From contig NZ_FODZ01000007.1 of assembly GCF_900110505.1 (NCBI RefSeq), positions 114,654 through 154,092 of the forward strand: 39,439 nt of DNA. The letters run 5' to 3'. A program made the position numbers and the translations under genes. Positions 15,377 to 23,951 of the stretch are shown here, piece by piece. Position 1 is the stretch's first letter. Every line of letters starts with the position of its first letter. The notes under the pieces were generated by a model that saw only the letters and a program-made list of their open reading frames with translations, did not search any database and was not told the DNA's origin. This DNA is from Luteibacter sp. UNC138MFCol5.1 (GTDB lineage: Bacteria > Pseudomonadota > Gammaproteobacteria > Xanthomonadales > Rhodanobacteraceae).

Positions 15377-17185
15377 ATGAAGACGCTTCTCGCCACGATG
15401 CTTCTCCTGGCACCGGTCGTCCATGCCCAGGACCATCCGCTCACGCTCGACACCCACGTCGACATCCCGCTGTCGTACATGGAGGATCCGAAGTTCGACG
15501 CGGGCAAGGACGGTCCGCTCAAGGTCGACCTGCCGAAGATGCGTCGCGGCGGCCTCGATGCGGCCTTCTTCGTGATCTACGTGGAGCAGGGGCCGCTCAC
15601 GCCCGCCGGTTACGCGAAGGCTGTCGCCGAGGCGGCCCGCAAGTACGACGCGATCGACCGGATGCTCAAGGCCTATCCGGACCAGATCCGGCTGGCGCTG
15701 ACGCCTGACGACGTGCGAGCCAACAAGGCGGCGGGTCGATTGTCGGCGATGATCGGCATCGAGAACGGGTATTCGCTGGGTCACGACATCCGGCGGCTGG
15801 ATACCGCCTATGCGCGCGGCGTCCGCTACATCGGACTCGCGCATGTGGGCAACAACGATCTGTGCGGGAGCTCGCTGCCGAAGAAGGAACTCGGCGACCG
15901 GCCGGACAGCAATGTCGGTTTGACTGGATTCGGGCGCGAGGTCGTCCGCCGCGCGAACGCGCTGGGCATGATGGTCGACGTCTCGCACTCGTCGGACGCC
16001 TGCGTCCGCGACGTGCTCGCGCTGTCGACCGCGCCGGTGATCGCCTCGCACTCCTCGGCGCGCGCCGTGACGGATCATCCGCGCAATCTTCCGGACGACC
16101 TCCTGCGGGCCCTCGCGGCGAAGGGCGGCGTCGTCCAGGCGGTCGCGTACAAGGAGTTCCTGAAGAAGGACCCGTCGCGCGAGCAGGCCGAGAAAGTCCT
16201 CCAGGCGAGCGTCGCGAAGGCGGCGGGCGACACCGAATACGACAGCGAGAAGCACGATTACCTTCCCGCGTACGTCGAAGGCATGAAGGCGATCCAGCGC
16301 GAGCATCCGCTCGCGACGCTGGACGACTTCCTCGACCACGTGGAGCACATGGTGAAGGTCGCGGGTATCGACCATGTGGGCATCGCATCGGACTTCGACG
16401 GTGGGGGCGAGGTGACCGGGTGGATGGACGCCTCGCAGACCGCCAACGTCACGGCGGGGCTCAGACGCCGCGGCTTCTCCGACGCGGACATCGCGAAACT
16501 GTGGTCGGGAAACCTGCTTCGCGTCTGGGCGGCCGATGCCGCGGCGCCGCCCAAGCTGTCGCCTGCGCGGACCGCCGCGGAGGCGGGGCTGACGGACATC
16601 CGCAGTCTCGTCCCGGGCATCGACGAAGACATGCGCTATGCCGGGTCCGACAATTTCACGGGCGGCGTGGTCGACGGGTACCGCGCACCGAAGTGCCTCC
16701 TGCGCACCGGCGCGGCCGAAGCGCTCGCGCGCGTGGAACGCACGTTGCGCGAAGAGGGCTACGGTCTTCGCGTATGGGACTGCTACCGGCCGGCGCGCGC
16801 CGTCGCGGCGTTCGTCCGCTGGGCGGGGAACCTCGCCGATACGTCGACGAAAGCCGCGCATTATCCGAACCTCGGCAAGGAGGCCTTGCTGGGCGAGTAC
16901 ATCGCACCGGTCTCCGGTCACAGCCGCGGGGCGACCGTCGACCTCACGCTGATGCGCTGCCACGCCGATGCGTGCACGCCGCTCGACATGGGAACCCCGT
17001 TCGACTTCTTCGATCCGCGCGCCCACACCGACGCCCCGGACATCGACGCGGCGCAGCGCGCGAACCGTCGGCGACTGCTCCGCGCGATGGCCGCGCAGGG
17101 CTTCGTGAACTACCCGCAGGAATGGTGGCACTTCTCGTTGCCCTCGGCCGCCGGCGACGCGTTGTACGACGTGCCGGTGCAGTAG
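15377..17185 (+). CDS. Fused M19 membrane-type dipeptidase and VanX-like D-Ala-D-Ala dipeptidase
   Basis: This 602-residue exported protein has a signal peptide ending VHA-QD near residue 17. Residues about 22-390 form an M19 (renal dipeptidase) domain: His27-x-Asp29, Glu in IGIENGYS, His in VDVSHSSD and IASHSSAR, Asp in ASDFDG. That family hydrolyses dipeptides, often with a D-residue at the C-terminal position. Residues about 405-600 form an M15D domain: SGHSRGATVD (Ser513, His515, Asp522 as zinc ligands and structural Ser) and EWWH (Glu582, His585), as in VanX/DdpX D-Ala-D-Ala dipeptidases. Both active sites look intact. GAAGGGAGG lies just upstream of ATG 15377. Last gene of the plus operon. 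The fusion supports degradation of D-Ala-containing wall peptides in the periplasm. Confidence 0.92.
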   Translation: MKTLLATMLLLAPVVHAQDHPLTLDTHVDIPLSYMEDPKFDAGKDGPLKVDLPKMRRGGLDAAFFVIYVEQGPLTPAGYAKAVAEAARKYDAIDRMLKAYPDQIRLALTPDDVRANKAAGRLSAMIGIENGYSLGHDIRRLDTAYARGVRYIGLAHVGNNDLCGSSLPKKELGDRPDSNVGLTGFGREVVRRANALGMMVDVSHSSDACVRDVLALSTAPVIASHSSARAVTDHPRNLPDDLLRALAAKGGVVQAVAYKEFLKKDPSREQAEKVLQASVAKAAGDTEYDSEKHDYLPAYVEGMKAIQREHPLATLDDFLDHVEHMVKVAGIDHVGIASDFDGGGEVTGWMDASQTANVTAGLRRRGFSDADIAKLWSGNLLRVWAADAAAPPKLSPARTAAEAGLTDIRSLVPGIDEDMRYAGSDNFTGGVVDGYRAPKCLLRTGAAEALARVERTLREEGYGLRVWDCYRPARAVAAFVRWAGNLADTSTKAAHYPNLGKEALLGEYIAPVSGHSRGATVDLTLMRCHADACTPLDMGTPFDFFDPRAHTDAPDIDAAQRANRRRLLRAMAAQGFVNYPQEWWHFSLPSAAGDALYDVPVQ

Positions 17186-17194
17186 GGGAGGCCT

Positions 17195-17279
17195 GATCGC
17201 CGATACGATCGGCTCCCACCCCTTCGGTAGTAAGGCTGCTACCAGCCGATCGCATCGGCGATCGGGGAGCCGCCCCGAT
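17195..17279. terminator. Long double hairpin between the dipeptidase gene and nadE
   Basis: Bases 17195-17214 and 17244-17263 are inverted 20-mers with one mismatch. Inside the loop GGTAG (17226-17230) pairs with CTACC (17239-17243). A second hairpin, ATCGGGG (17261-17267) with CCCCGAT (17273-17279), follows. There is no T tract. It could be a terminator or a decayed palindromic repeat. Confidence 0.6.
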
Positions 17280-17328
17280 CCACCCAGGGCGTTATCATGG
17301 GCGATCCCCCGCGACCGCACGGCTTCCC

Positions 17329-18945
17329 ATGTCCATCTTCCGCTTCGCCCTGGCCCAATTCGACTTTCCCGTAGGCGCCACCGCGGACAACGCGAAGCGC
17401 GTCAAGGCGCTGGCCGATGAAGCCCGCGATCGCCTTGGCGCCTCGCTGATCGCCTTCCCCGAGCTGACGATCTCCGGTTACCCACCGGAAGACCTGCTCC
17501 AGCGGCCGAGCTTCCTCGAGGCCTGCGGCAGGGAACTGACCGACCTGGCGCCGCAGGTGACGGGCATCGCCGCGGTGGTGGGGCATCCGGCGTCGAAGGG
17601 CGTGGTGTACAACGCCGCGTCGCTCCTTCGCGAGGGTCGCGTGGAGTGGACGTACCACAAGCAGGCACTGCCCAATTACACCGTCTTCGACGAGAAGCGT
17701 TATTTCGAGCACGGCGAGGCGACGCGCGTGTTCACGATCGAGGGCGTGCGCGTCGGCATGCTGATCTGCGAGGACATCTGGGAGGCCGAGCCGGCCGCCC
17801 ACGCCGCCGACGCGGGCGCGGAGCTGATCCTCGTGATCAACGCGTCGCCATACGACCGCCGGCAGGCCGCGACGCGCGAGGAACTCCTGCGCCGGCGCGC
17901 CACCGAGAACGGCGTGCCGATCGCCTATGTGAACCTCGTCGGCGGGCAGGACGACCTGCTCTTCGACGGCCATTCGCTGCTGGTGCAGGCCGACGGCGAG
18001 ATCGCCGCCCGCGCGCCGTCGTTCGAAGACATGCTGCTGGCCGTGGAATTCGATACGGTGTCGAAGCGCCTGAAGGCCGTCGACTGGCCGGCTGCCGATA
18101 CGCGTTCGCCGGAAGCGATCATGTACGCGGGCATCGTGCGCGGCATCCGCGATTACATCGGCAAGAACCGATTCTCCGGCGTGCTGCTTGGCCTCTCGGG
18201 CGGCATCGATTCCGCGCTCACGCTGGCGCTGGCCGTCGACGCGCTGGGCAAGGACAAGGTCACCGCGGTGATGATGCCCACCGAGTACACGTCGGACCTG
18301 TCGCTGCGCGAAGCGAAGGCGCAGGCCGAGCACCTCGGCGTGGAGTACCACGTGCTGCCGATCGAGGGCATCTACGAGGCGTTTACCGGCGCGCTCGCGC
18401 CGGTGTTCCAGGGTCGCGAGCCGGACATCACCGAAGAGAACCTCCAGTCCCGCACGCGCGGCGTGCTGCTGATGGCGATGTCGAACAAGACAGGCAGGCT
18501 GCTGCTGTCGACGGGTAACAAGAGCGAGATGGCGGTGGGCTACGCCACGCTCTACGGCGACATGTGCGGTGCGTACGCGCCGCTGAAGGACGTCTACAAG
18601 ACCACCGTCTACGCTCTTTCGCGCTGGCGCGCCGCGATCGACGGCGCGATTCCGGTCGCCGTGATCGACCGCCCGCCGTCCGCCGAGCTCCGCCACGAGC
18701 AGACCGACCAGGATTCCCTGCCGCCCTACGACGAGCTGGATGCGATCCTCGAGCACTTCATCGAGGGCGAGGCGTCCGCGGAAGACATCATCGTCGCGGG
18801 ACACGACGACGCGACCGTGCGCCGCGTCATCCGGATGGTCTTCGTCAACGAGTTCAAGCGCCGCCAGTCCGCGCCGGGCCCGCGCGTGACCACGAAGGCC
18901 TTCGGCCGCGAACGCCGTTATCCGATCACGTCCGGGTGGCGGTGA
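17329..18945 (+). CDS. nadE: Glutamine-dependent NAD+ synthetase
   Basis: The product has 538 residues. It catalyses the last step of NAD synthesis, amidating nicotinate adenine dinucleotide with ammonia taken from glutamine. The N-terminal nitrilase-type glutaminase has its triad at Glu45 (FPELTISGYPPEDLL), Lys111 (YHKQALPNY) and Cys147 (LICEDIW). The C-terminal synthetase has the ATP-pyrophosphatase loop SGGIDS (about 290-295) and STGNKSEMAVGY. Length and order are normal for the glutamine-dependent form of Proteobacteria. It is separated from the upstream operon by the double hairpin and followed by the tandem repeat array. Confidence 0.96.
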   Translation: MSIFRFALAQFDFPVGATADNAKRVKALADEARDRLGASLIAFPELTISGYPPEDLLQRPSFLEACGRELTDLAPQVTGIAAVVGHPASKGVVYNAASLLREGRVEWTYHKQALPNYTVFDEKRYFEHGEATRVFTIEGVRVGMLICEDIWEAEPAAHAADAGAELILVINASPYDRRQAATREELLRRRATENGVPIAYVNLVGGQDDLLFDGHSLLVQADGEIAARAPSFEDMLLAVEFDTVSKRLKAVDWPAADTRSPEAIMYAGIVRGIRDYIGKNRFSGVLLGLSGGIDSALTLALAVDALGKDKVTAVMMPTEYTSDLSLREAKAQAEHLGVEYHVLPIEGIYEAFTGALAPVFQGREPDITEENLQSRTRGVLLMAMSNKTGRLLLSTGNKSEMAVGYATLYGDMCGAYAPLKDVYKTTVYALSRWRAAIDGAIPVAVIDRPPSAELRHEQTDQDSLPPYDELDAILEHFIEGEASAEDIIVAGHDDATVRRVIRMVFVNEFKRRQSAPGPRVTTKAFGRERRYPITSGWR

Positions 18946-18960
18946 GAGGCTAGCGACGCG

Positions 18961-19604
18961 GTCATTCCGGTGAAAGCCGGGATTCGTCGCGAAAACCGAC
19001 TGCACCGCCGTGGGCCCCGGCGTGCGCCGGGGCGACGGTGAGGGGTGCTCGCGACGTCGTCATCCCGGCGAACGCCGGGATCCACGGCCTCGGTCCACGG
19101 GCGGACCTCTCCGCGAAAACCGACCGCATCGCCGTGGGCCCCGGCGTGCGCCGGGGCGACGGTGAGGGGTGCTTGCGACGGCGTCATCCCGGCGAACGCC
19201 GGGACCCACGGCCTCGGTCTACGGGCGGACCTCTCCGCGAAAACCGACCGCATCGCCGTGGGCCCCGGCGTGCGCCGGGGCGACGGTGAGTGGGTGCTCG
19301 CGACGTCGTCATCCCGGCGAACGCCGGGATCCACGTCCTCGGTCCACGGGCGGGCCTTTCCGCGAAAACCGATCGCCTCGCCGCGGGCCCCGGCGTGCGC
19401 CGGGGCGACGGTGAGGGGGTGCTCGCGACGTCGTCATCCCGGCGAACGCCGGGATCCACGGCCTCGGTCCACGGGCGGACCTCTCCGCGAAAACCGACCG
19501 CATCGCCGTGGGCCCCGGCGTGCGCCTGGGCGACGGTGAGTGGGTGCTCGCGACGTCGTCATTCCGGCGGACGCCGGGATCCACGGCCTCGGTCCACGGG
19601 CAGG
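18961..19604. repeat. Tandem array of about 125-bp double-hairpin units
   Basis: Units begin (GTCATTCC/GTCATCCC) at 18961, 19059, 19183, 19308, 19433 and 19558. The spacing is 98, 124, 125, 125 and 125 bases; the first is divergent and shortened, the last truncated. Each full unit has two palindromes: TCCCGGCGAACGCCGGGA, and CCCCGGCGTGCGCCGGGG. They are separated by a conserved segment containing CTCCGCGAAAACCGACCGC. The array fills nearly all of the gap between nadE and bamD, which converge. The apparent plus-strand ORFs across it are repeats of the same peptide and are not regarded as genes. Confidence 0.92.
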
Positions 19605-19616
19605 GCGGTGCGCATG

Positions 19617-19642
19617 AAAAAGCCGGCTTTCGCCGGCTTTTT
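19617..19642. terminator. Bidirectional intrinsic terminator after bamD
   Basis: AAAAAGCCGGC (19617-19627) and GCCGGCTTTTT (19632-19642) form an 11-bp stem with a 4-base loop. A and T tracts at the two ends allow termination in both directions. It lies 22 bases past the bamD stop codon. Confidence 0.9.
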
Positions 19643-19664
19643 CGTCAAGCGTGTCGCGAGGGGC

Positions 19665-20492
19665 TCAATGGTGACCCGAGAACGGGATCGCCTTGCGCCA
19701 GACCGACGGGTGGTGCGGCCAGTTGGCGTCGGTCAGGTACGGGTGGTCCGGGTAGTTCAGGGCCAGCACCTGGCGGGTCTGGTCGGCGAGCGGCTGGCGG
19801 TCGAGGGCGATGTAGCTGCGCGTCAGGATCGCCAGGGCGTCGGCCGTGGCCGGCGACTGCTGGTAGTGCTCGATGACGTACTGGGCGCGGTTGGCCGAAG
19901 CGATGTACGCCTTGGTGCGCAGGTAGTACTCGGCGACGTTGATCTCGAAGCGGGCCAGCTGGTTGCGCAGGAAGATCATGCGCTGGCGGGCGTCCGTGGC
20001 GTAGGCGCTGTTCGGATAGCGGCGCGTCAGCTGGCTGAAATCGTCGAACGCGGTCAGGTTGAAGCCCTGGTCGCGGCGGGTCGAGGCGCCGTCGCCACGC
20101 TGCAGGTAGCGCTCGATGATGCCGCCCGTACGGTCGAAATTGATCAGACCGCGCAGGTAATAGGCATAATCTGCATGCTTGTGGGTCGGAAACGTCTTGA
20201 TGAAGCGGTTGATCGTCGAGTAAGCGTCGTCCGGCTTGTTGTCTTTGTACTGCGCGTAAGCCAGTTCGATCTGGGCCTGCTCGTTGATGTCACCCGACGG
20301 GAAGCGCGCGATCAGTCGCTCGTAGGCCTTCTCGGCCGCGGCGTAGTCGGAATGCTCCAGCGATTCATGGGCGTTGGCATAGAGCCGTTCGACCGGCATC
20401 GTGTCGATCGTCTCCTTCTTGCTGCGGAACATCGAGCAGGCGCTCATCGACAGGGCGAGGACGAGCAGAATGGTGATCTTGGTTGCACGCAT
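19665..20492 (-). CDS. bamD: Outer-membrane assembly lipoprotein BamD
   Basis: The product has 275 residues from ATG 20492. The lipoprotein signal MRATKITILLVLALSMSAC gives Cys19 as the lipidated residue. TPR-like repeats follow, including YANAHESLEHSDYAAAEKAYERLIARFP, QIELAYAQYK and FDDFSQLTRRYPNSAYATDAR. This matches BamD/ComL, an essential periplasm-facing subunit of the BAM complex that inserts beta-barrels such as the TonB receptors in this window. It is divergent from rluD with a 69-base gap, an arrangement common in gammaproteobacteria. A TATCAT -10-like hexamer lies on its strand at 20529-20524, with no good -35. Confidence 0.95.
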   Translation of the reverse strand: MRATKITILLVLALSMSACSMFRSKKETIDTMPVERLYANAHESLEHSDYAAAEKAYERLIARFPSGDINEQAQIELAYAQYKDNKPDDAYSTINRFIKTFPTHKHADYAYYLRGLINFDRTGGIIERYLQRGDGASTRRDQGFNLTAFDDFSQLTRRYPNSAYATDARQRMIFLRNQLARFEINVAEYYLRTKAYIASANRAQYVIEHYQQSPATADALAILTRSYIALDRQPLADQTRQVLALNYPDHPYLTDANWPHHPSVWRKAIPFSGHH

Positions 20493-20561
20493 TGAGAGAG
20501 TTCGGATGCTTGAGCGAAACGGCATGATAGCCGAAACCGGCCGCGGGCCGGGCGAGGCGGT

Positions 20562-21536
20562 ATGACGACGGTACGACATGAGGCCACCGTGCCGGTAGCG
20601 GCGGCGGGTCGGCGTTTCGACCAGTCGCTGGCCGAGATGTTCCCCGATTACTCCCGATCCCGCCTCACGGGCTGGATCAAGGAGGGCAAGGTGTTGCTGG
20701 ACGGCGCTCCGGCGGCCCCCCGGCACCTGCTGCGCGGGGGCGAGCGCGTGGAGCTGGAGGCCGAACTGGCCACCGAGGTGGACGCGCAGCCCGAGGACAT
20801 CGCCCTCGACATCCGTTACGAGGACGACGACCTGATGGTGATCGACAAGCCCGTGGGGCTGGTCGTGCACCCCGGGGCCGGCAATCCGGCGGGGACGATG
20901 CTGAACGCGCTGCTGCACCACAGCCCGGCGCTGGCGGAACTGCCCCGCGGTGGCATCGTCCACCGCCTGGACAAGGACACCGCGGGCCTGATGGTGGTGG
21001 CCAAGAGCATCGCGGCCCATACGGCCCTGGTGGCCATGCTGGCGCGCCACGACGTCCACCGGCAGTACGAGGCCGTGGTGCTGGGCACCATGGTGGCGGG
21101 CGGCACGGTGGACCAGCCCATCGGCCGGCACCAGCACGACCGCCTGAAACAGGGCGTCCGCGACGTGGAGGATGGCGGCAAGGAGGCGGTGACCCATTAC
21201 CGCGTCCGCGAGCGCTTCCGCGCGCACAGCGTCATCCAGTGCAACCTGGAGACCGGCCGGACCCACCAGATTCGCGTGCACATGGCGCACCTGGGCCACC
21301 CGCTCGTGGGCGACCAGCTCTACGGCAACGGCCTGCGGCTGCCGCGCGGCGCGAGCCAGGAGCTGATCGACGCCCTGCGCGGCTTCCGTCGCCAGGCGCT
21401 GCATGCCGAGAACCTGGCCTTCGAGCACCCGATCACGGGCGAGTACCTCAGCTTCGACTCGCCGCGCCCGGCGGATCAGGAAGCGCTGATCGAGGCGCTC
21501 CGGGCCGATACGGCGCTCCATCCCATCGAGGACTGA
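20562..21536 (+). CDS. rluD: 23S rRNA pseudouridine synthase RluD
   Basis: The product has 324 residues. It makes pseudouridines 1911, 1915 and 1917 in helix 69 of 23S rRNA. An N-terminal S4-type RNA-binding domain (about 15-75, [18 protein letters not shown]) precedes the RluA-family catalytic domain with [15 protein letters not shown], whose Asp is the nucleophile. [24 protein letters not shown] sequence follows (here [12 protein letters not shown]). ATG 20562 is preceded by GAGGCGG. It overlaps functionally with pgeF, which starts two bases after its stop. Confidence 0.94.
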   Translation: MTTVRHEATVPVAAAGRRFDQSLAEMFPDYSRSRLTGWIKEGKVLLDGAPAAPRHLLRGGERVELEAELATEVDAQPEDIALDIRYEDDDLMVIDKPVGLVVHPGAGNPAGTMLNALLHHSPALAELPRGGIVHRLDKDTAGLMVVAKSIAAHTALVAMLARHDVHRQYEAVVLGTMVAGGTVDQPIGRHQHDRLKQGVRDVEDGGKEAVTHYRVRERFRAHSVIQCNLETGRTHQIRVHMAHLGHPLVGDQLYGNGLRLPRGASQELIDALRGFRRQALHAENLAFEHPITGEYLSFDSPRPADQEALIEALRADTALHPIED

Positions 21537-21537
21537 C

Positions 21538-22278
21538 GTGACCGAGCCCTGGATCGTTCCCGACTGGAGCGCGCCCGAGAACATCGGGTCGGCGGTGTCG
21601 ACCCGGCTCGGGCCGGGAGTTTCCGTCGCGCCGTACGACCGGCTGAACCTCGGCCTGCGTTCCGGGGACGACCTCGCGGCGGTGATCGCCAACCGCGAAG
21701 CGCTGGCCCTGGCCCTGCACCTCCCGGAGCGGCCCCTCTGGCTGAGACAGGTCCACGGGACCGTCGTGGCGGATGCCATGACGCCGGGCGACGACGAGCC
21801 GGAGGCCGATGCGGCCGTGGCCCGCGGGCCCGGCAAGGCGCTGGCGATCCTCACGGCCGATTGCCTGCCGGTGCTTTTCGCCTCGGACGACGGCGGCACC
21901 ATCGGCGCCGCTCATGCGGGCTGGCGCGGTCTCGCGGGCGGCGTGCTGGAGAACACGGTGGCGCGGATGGACCTGCCGCCGTCGACGATCCAGGCGTGGC
22001 TCGGCCCGGCCATCGGCGGGCCGTCGTACGAGGTGGGCGCCGAAGTGCGCGGCGCCTTCGTCGAGGCGGATCCCGGCGCGGAGGCCGCCTTCACCCCAAC
22101 GCGGCCGGGCCACTGGCTGTGCGATCTGTACGTGCTGGCGCGCCGCAGGCTGGCCGCGGTCGGCGTCGGACGGGTGTCGGGCGGCGGATTCGACACGTTC
22201 CGCGATGCCCGGCTCTACTCGTACCGCCGGGACGGCGCGGCGAGCGGGCGGTTCGCGTCGGTGATCTGGACGAAGTAG
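21538..22278 (+). CDS. pgeF: Peptidoglycan editing factor / multicopper polyphenol oxidase-fold PgeF
   Basis: The product has 246 residues from GTG 21538, one base after the rluD stop, so the two are probably co-translated. The YfiH/LACC1-type fold is shown by LTADCLPVLFA and AAHAGWRGLAGGVLE, which carry the conserved Cys and His of the metal/active site. In E. coli the homologue prevents mis-incorporation of L-Ser in place of L-Ala in peptidoglycan precursors; other members have purine nucleoside phosphorylase activity. The rluD-pgeF(-bamD, divergent) order is a conserved neighbourhood. Its 3' end lies within the duplicated segment 22232-22542. Confidence 0.92.
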   Translation: MTEPWIVPDWSAPENIGSAVSTRLGPGVSVAPYDRLNLGLRSGDDLAAVIANREALALALHLPERPLWLRQVHGTVVADAMTPGDDEPEADAAVARGPGKALAILTADCLPVLFASDDGGTIGAAHAGWRGLAGGVLENTVARMDLPPSTIQAWLGPAIGGPSYEVGAEVRGAFVEADPGAEAAFTPTRPGHWLCDLYVLARRRLAAVGVGRVSGGGFDTFRDARLYSYRRDGAASGRFASVIWTK

Positions 22279-22542
22279 CCGGACGCAACGGCATCCGTAG
22301 GAGCGGACCTGGCCGCGATGGGTGCTCGCGGCAAGCATCCATCGCGCCCAGGTGCGCTCCCACAGGGGGCATCAGGCATGCCAGGCGTCAGGGCACGGCG
22401 CGGCGAGCGGGCGGTTCGAAGTAGCCGGACGCAACCGCGTCCGTAGGAGCGGACCTGGCCGCGATGGGTGCTCGCGGCAAGCATTCATCGCGCCCAGGTG
22501 CGCTCCCACAGGGGGGGCATGAGGCATGCCAGGCGTCAGGGG
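22232..22542. repeat. Tandem duplication spanning the pgeF-otsA 3' ends, with REP-like elements
   Basis: Copy one runs 22232-22393 and copy two 22395-22542. Both contain ACGGCGCGGCGAGCGGGCGG (pgeF coding 3' end in copy one), then GAAGTAGCCGGACGCAAC. Next come a REP-like pair beginning GTAGGAGCGGACCTGGCCGC and ending GTGCGCTCCCAC (22297-22363 and 22443-22509), and GCATGCCAGGCGTCAGGG. Copy two lacks 16 bases present in the pgeF coding end and contains the otsA stop codon. The element is a different REP family from the GTAGGAGCGCGCC one. Confidence 0.85.
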
Positions 22543-23951
22543 GCCGTCATCGGCGTCGGCACGTAGATTTCCGGTTTGACTCGCGGTGGCTCGGTGAGCG
22601 CATGCAGGAACGCGTTGCGCCACGTGGTGATGTCGTTGCGTTCCAGCACGTCCATCATCGACTGCCAGCGCATGCGGCGCTCCTTCAGCGGCATCTCCAG
22701 CGCGCGCTTCAGCGCTTCGGAAACCTCGTCGAGGTCGGACGGGTTCACCAGCAGGGCGGCGTCCAGTTCCTGCGCCGCGCCGGCGAAGCGCGACAGGACG
22801 AGCACGCCCGGATCCTGGGGATCCTGGCAGGCGACGTATTCCTTCGCCACGAGGTTCATGCCGTCGCGTAGCGGCGTGACCAGGCCCACCTTCGCCACCC
22901 GGAAGTAACCCGCCAGCACCTTGTGCCCGAAGGACTTGTTGACGTACCGGATGGGCACCCAGTCCGGCTCGGCGTACTGGCCGTTGATGTGACCGGCACT
23001 GCGCTCGAGCTCGCGACGCAACGAGCGGTATTCCGGCACGTCGGAGCGCGAGGGCGGGGCGATCTGCAGCAGCGAGACGCGGCCGCGCATGTCCTTGTGG
23101 TCGCGCAGGAGGCGGGCGAAGCCCTCGAAGCGCTCCGGAAGGCCCTTGGAGTAGTCGAGGCGGTCCACGCCGATGATCAGCGAGCGGTCGTCGATCGAGG
23201 CCTTGAGCCGCGCCACGGCGCCACTGTCTTCCGCCCGGTGCGCCAGTTCGACCGCTTCCGCGGTGTCGATGCTGATCGGGAACACGCCGGCGCGGAAGAT
23301 GCGTCCGTTGGCGGCGCGGATGCGGCCGCCGGTGCGCATCGCCGCGCCCAGCTCGTGCAGGAAATAGTCCTCGAGCGCGCGCAGGTCGCGCTGCGTGTGC
23401 AAGCCGACGAGATCGTACGAGGCCAGCGGCTCCAGCAGTTCGCGGTGCCGGGGCAGGGTGATCAGCAGGCCCGCGGCGGGCAGCGGCGTGTGCAGGAAGA
23501 AACCGATCCGGTTCTCGACGCCCAGTTCGCGCAGCATCGCGGCCAGCGGGATCAGGTGGTAATCGTGCACCCAGATGATGTCGTCCTTGCGGAGCAGCTT
23601 TGCCACCCGCTTGGCGAAGATCCGGTTGACCCGCAGGTACCCTTCGAGGTGGTCGCGGCGGTAATCGACCAGGTCGGCCCGATAATGGAACAGCGGCCAG
23701 AGGGCCCGGTTCGCGAAGCCGCTGTAATAGTCGTCATGGTCCGCCTTGGACATGTCGATCGTGGCGTAGCTGATGTGGCCGTCCTCGACCTCGTGCAACT
23801 CCTTGCCCGTTTCGGCGGCGATGTTCCCGCTCCAGCCGAACCACAGCCCACCCATTTCCTGCAGCGCCGCGTTCATCGCGGACGCCAGTCCACCGGTCTG
23901 CGTCTGCTTCGGCAGCGCGACACGGTTAGATATGACGACTAGTCGGCTCAT
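22536..23951 (-). CDS. otsA: Alpha,alpha-trehalose-phosphate synthase
   Basis: The product has 471 residues (GT20 family), making trehalose-6-phosphate from UDP-glucose and glucose-6-phosphate. ATG 23951 begins MSRLVVISNRVALPK, the usual family N terminus. Other signatures are GGLASAMNAAL, WFGWSG, WVHDYHLIPLA, FLHTPLP, GVDRLDYSKGLPERF and PLRDGMNLVAKEYVACQ. Its ATG overlaps the otsB stop (ATGA), so synthesis is coupled. Trehalose made by OtsA/OtsB protects against osmotic and desiccation stress. Its stop codon falls inside the duplicated segment, so the C-terminal codons sit at a rearranged boundary. Confidence 0.96.
   Translation of the reverse strand: MSRLVVISNRVALPKQTQTGGLASAMNAALQEMGGLWFGWSGNIAAETGKELHEVEDGHISYATIDMSKADHDDYYSGFANRALWPLFHYRADLVDYRRDHLEGYLRVNRIFAKRVAKLLRKDDIIWVHDYHLIPLAAMLRELGVENRIGFFLHTPLPAAGLLITLPRHRELLEPLASYDLVGLHTQRDLRALEDYFLHELGAAMRTGGRIRAANGRIFRAGVFPISIDTAEAVELAHRAEDSGAVARLKASIDDRSLIIGVDRLDYSKGLPERFEGFARLLRDHKDMRGRVSLLQIAPPSRSDVPEYRSLRRELERSAGHINGQYAEPDWVPIRYVNKSFGHKVLAGYFRVAKVGLVTPLRDGMNLVAKEYVACQDPQDPGVLVLSRFAGAAQELDAALLVNPSDLDEVSEALKRALEMPLKERRMRWQSMMDVLERNDITTWRNAFLHALTEPPRVKPEIYVPTPMTAP

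Noticed and set aside
19045-19539. 164-residue plus-strand ORF and similar ORFs on both strands in the repeat array
   Set aside because: They repeat the same peptide because they read through the tandem DNA repeat; no start signals, no protein-like composition.
18961-19604. CRISPR array
   Set aside because: The whole 125-base unit is conserved, including what would be spacers, and no cas genes are present.
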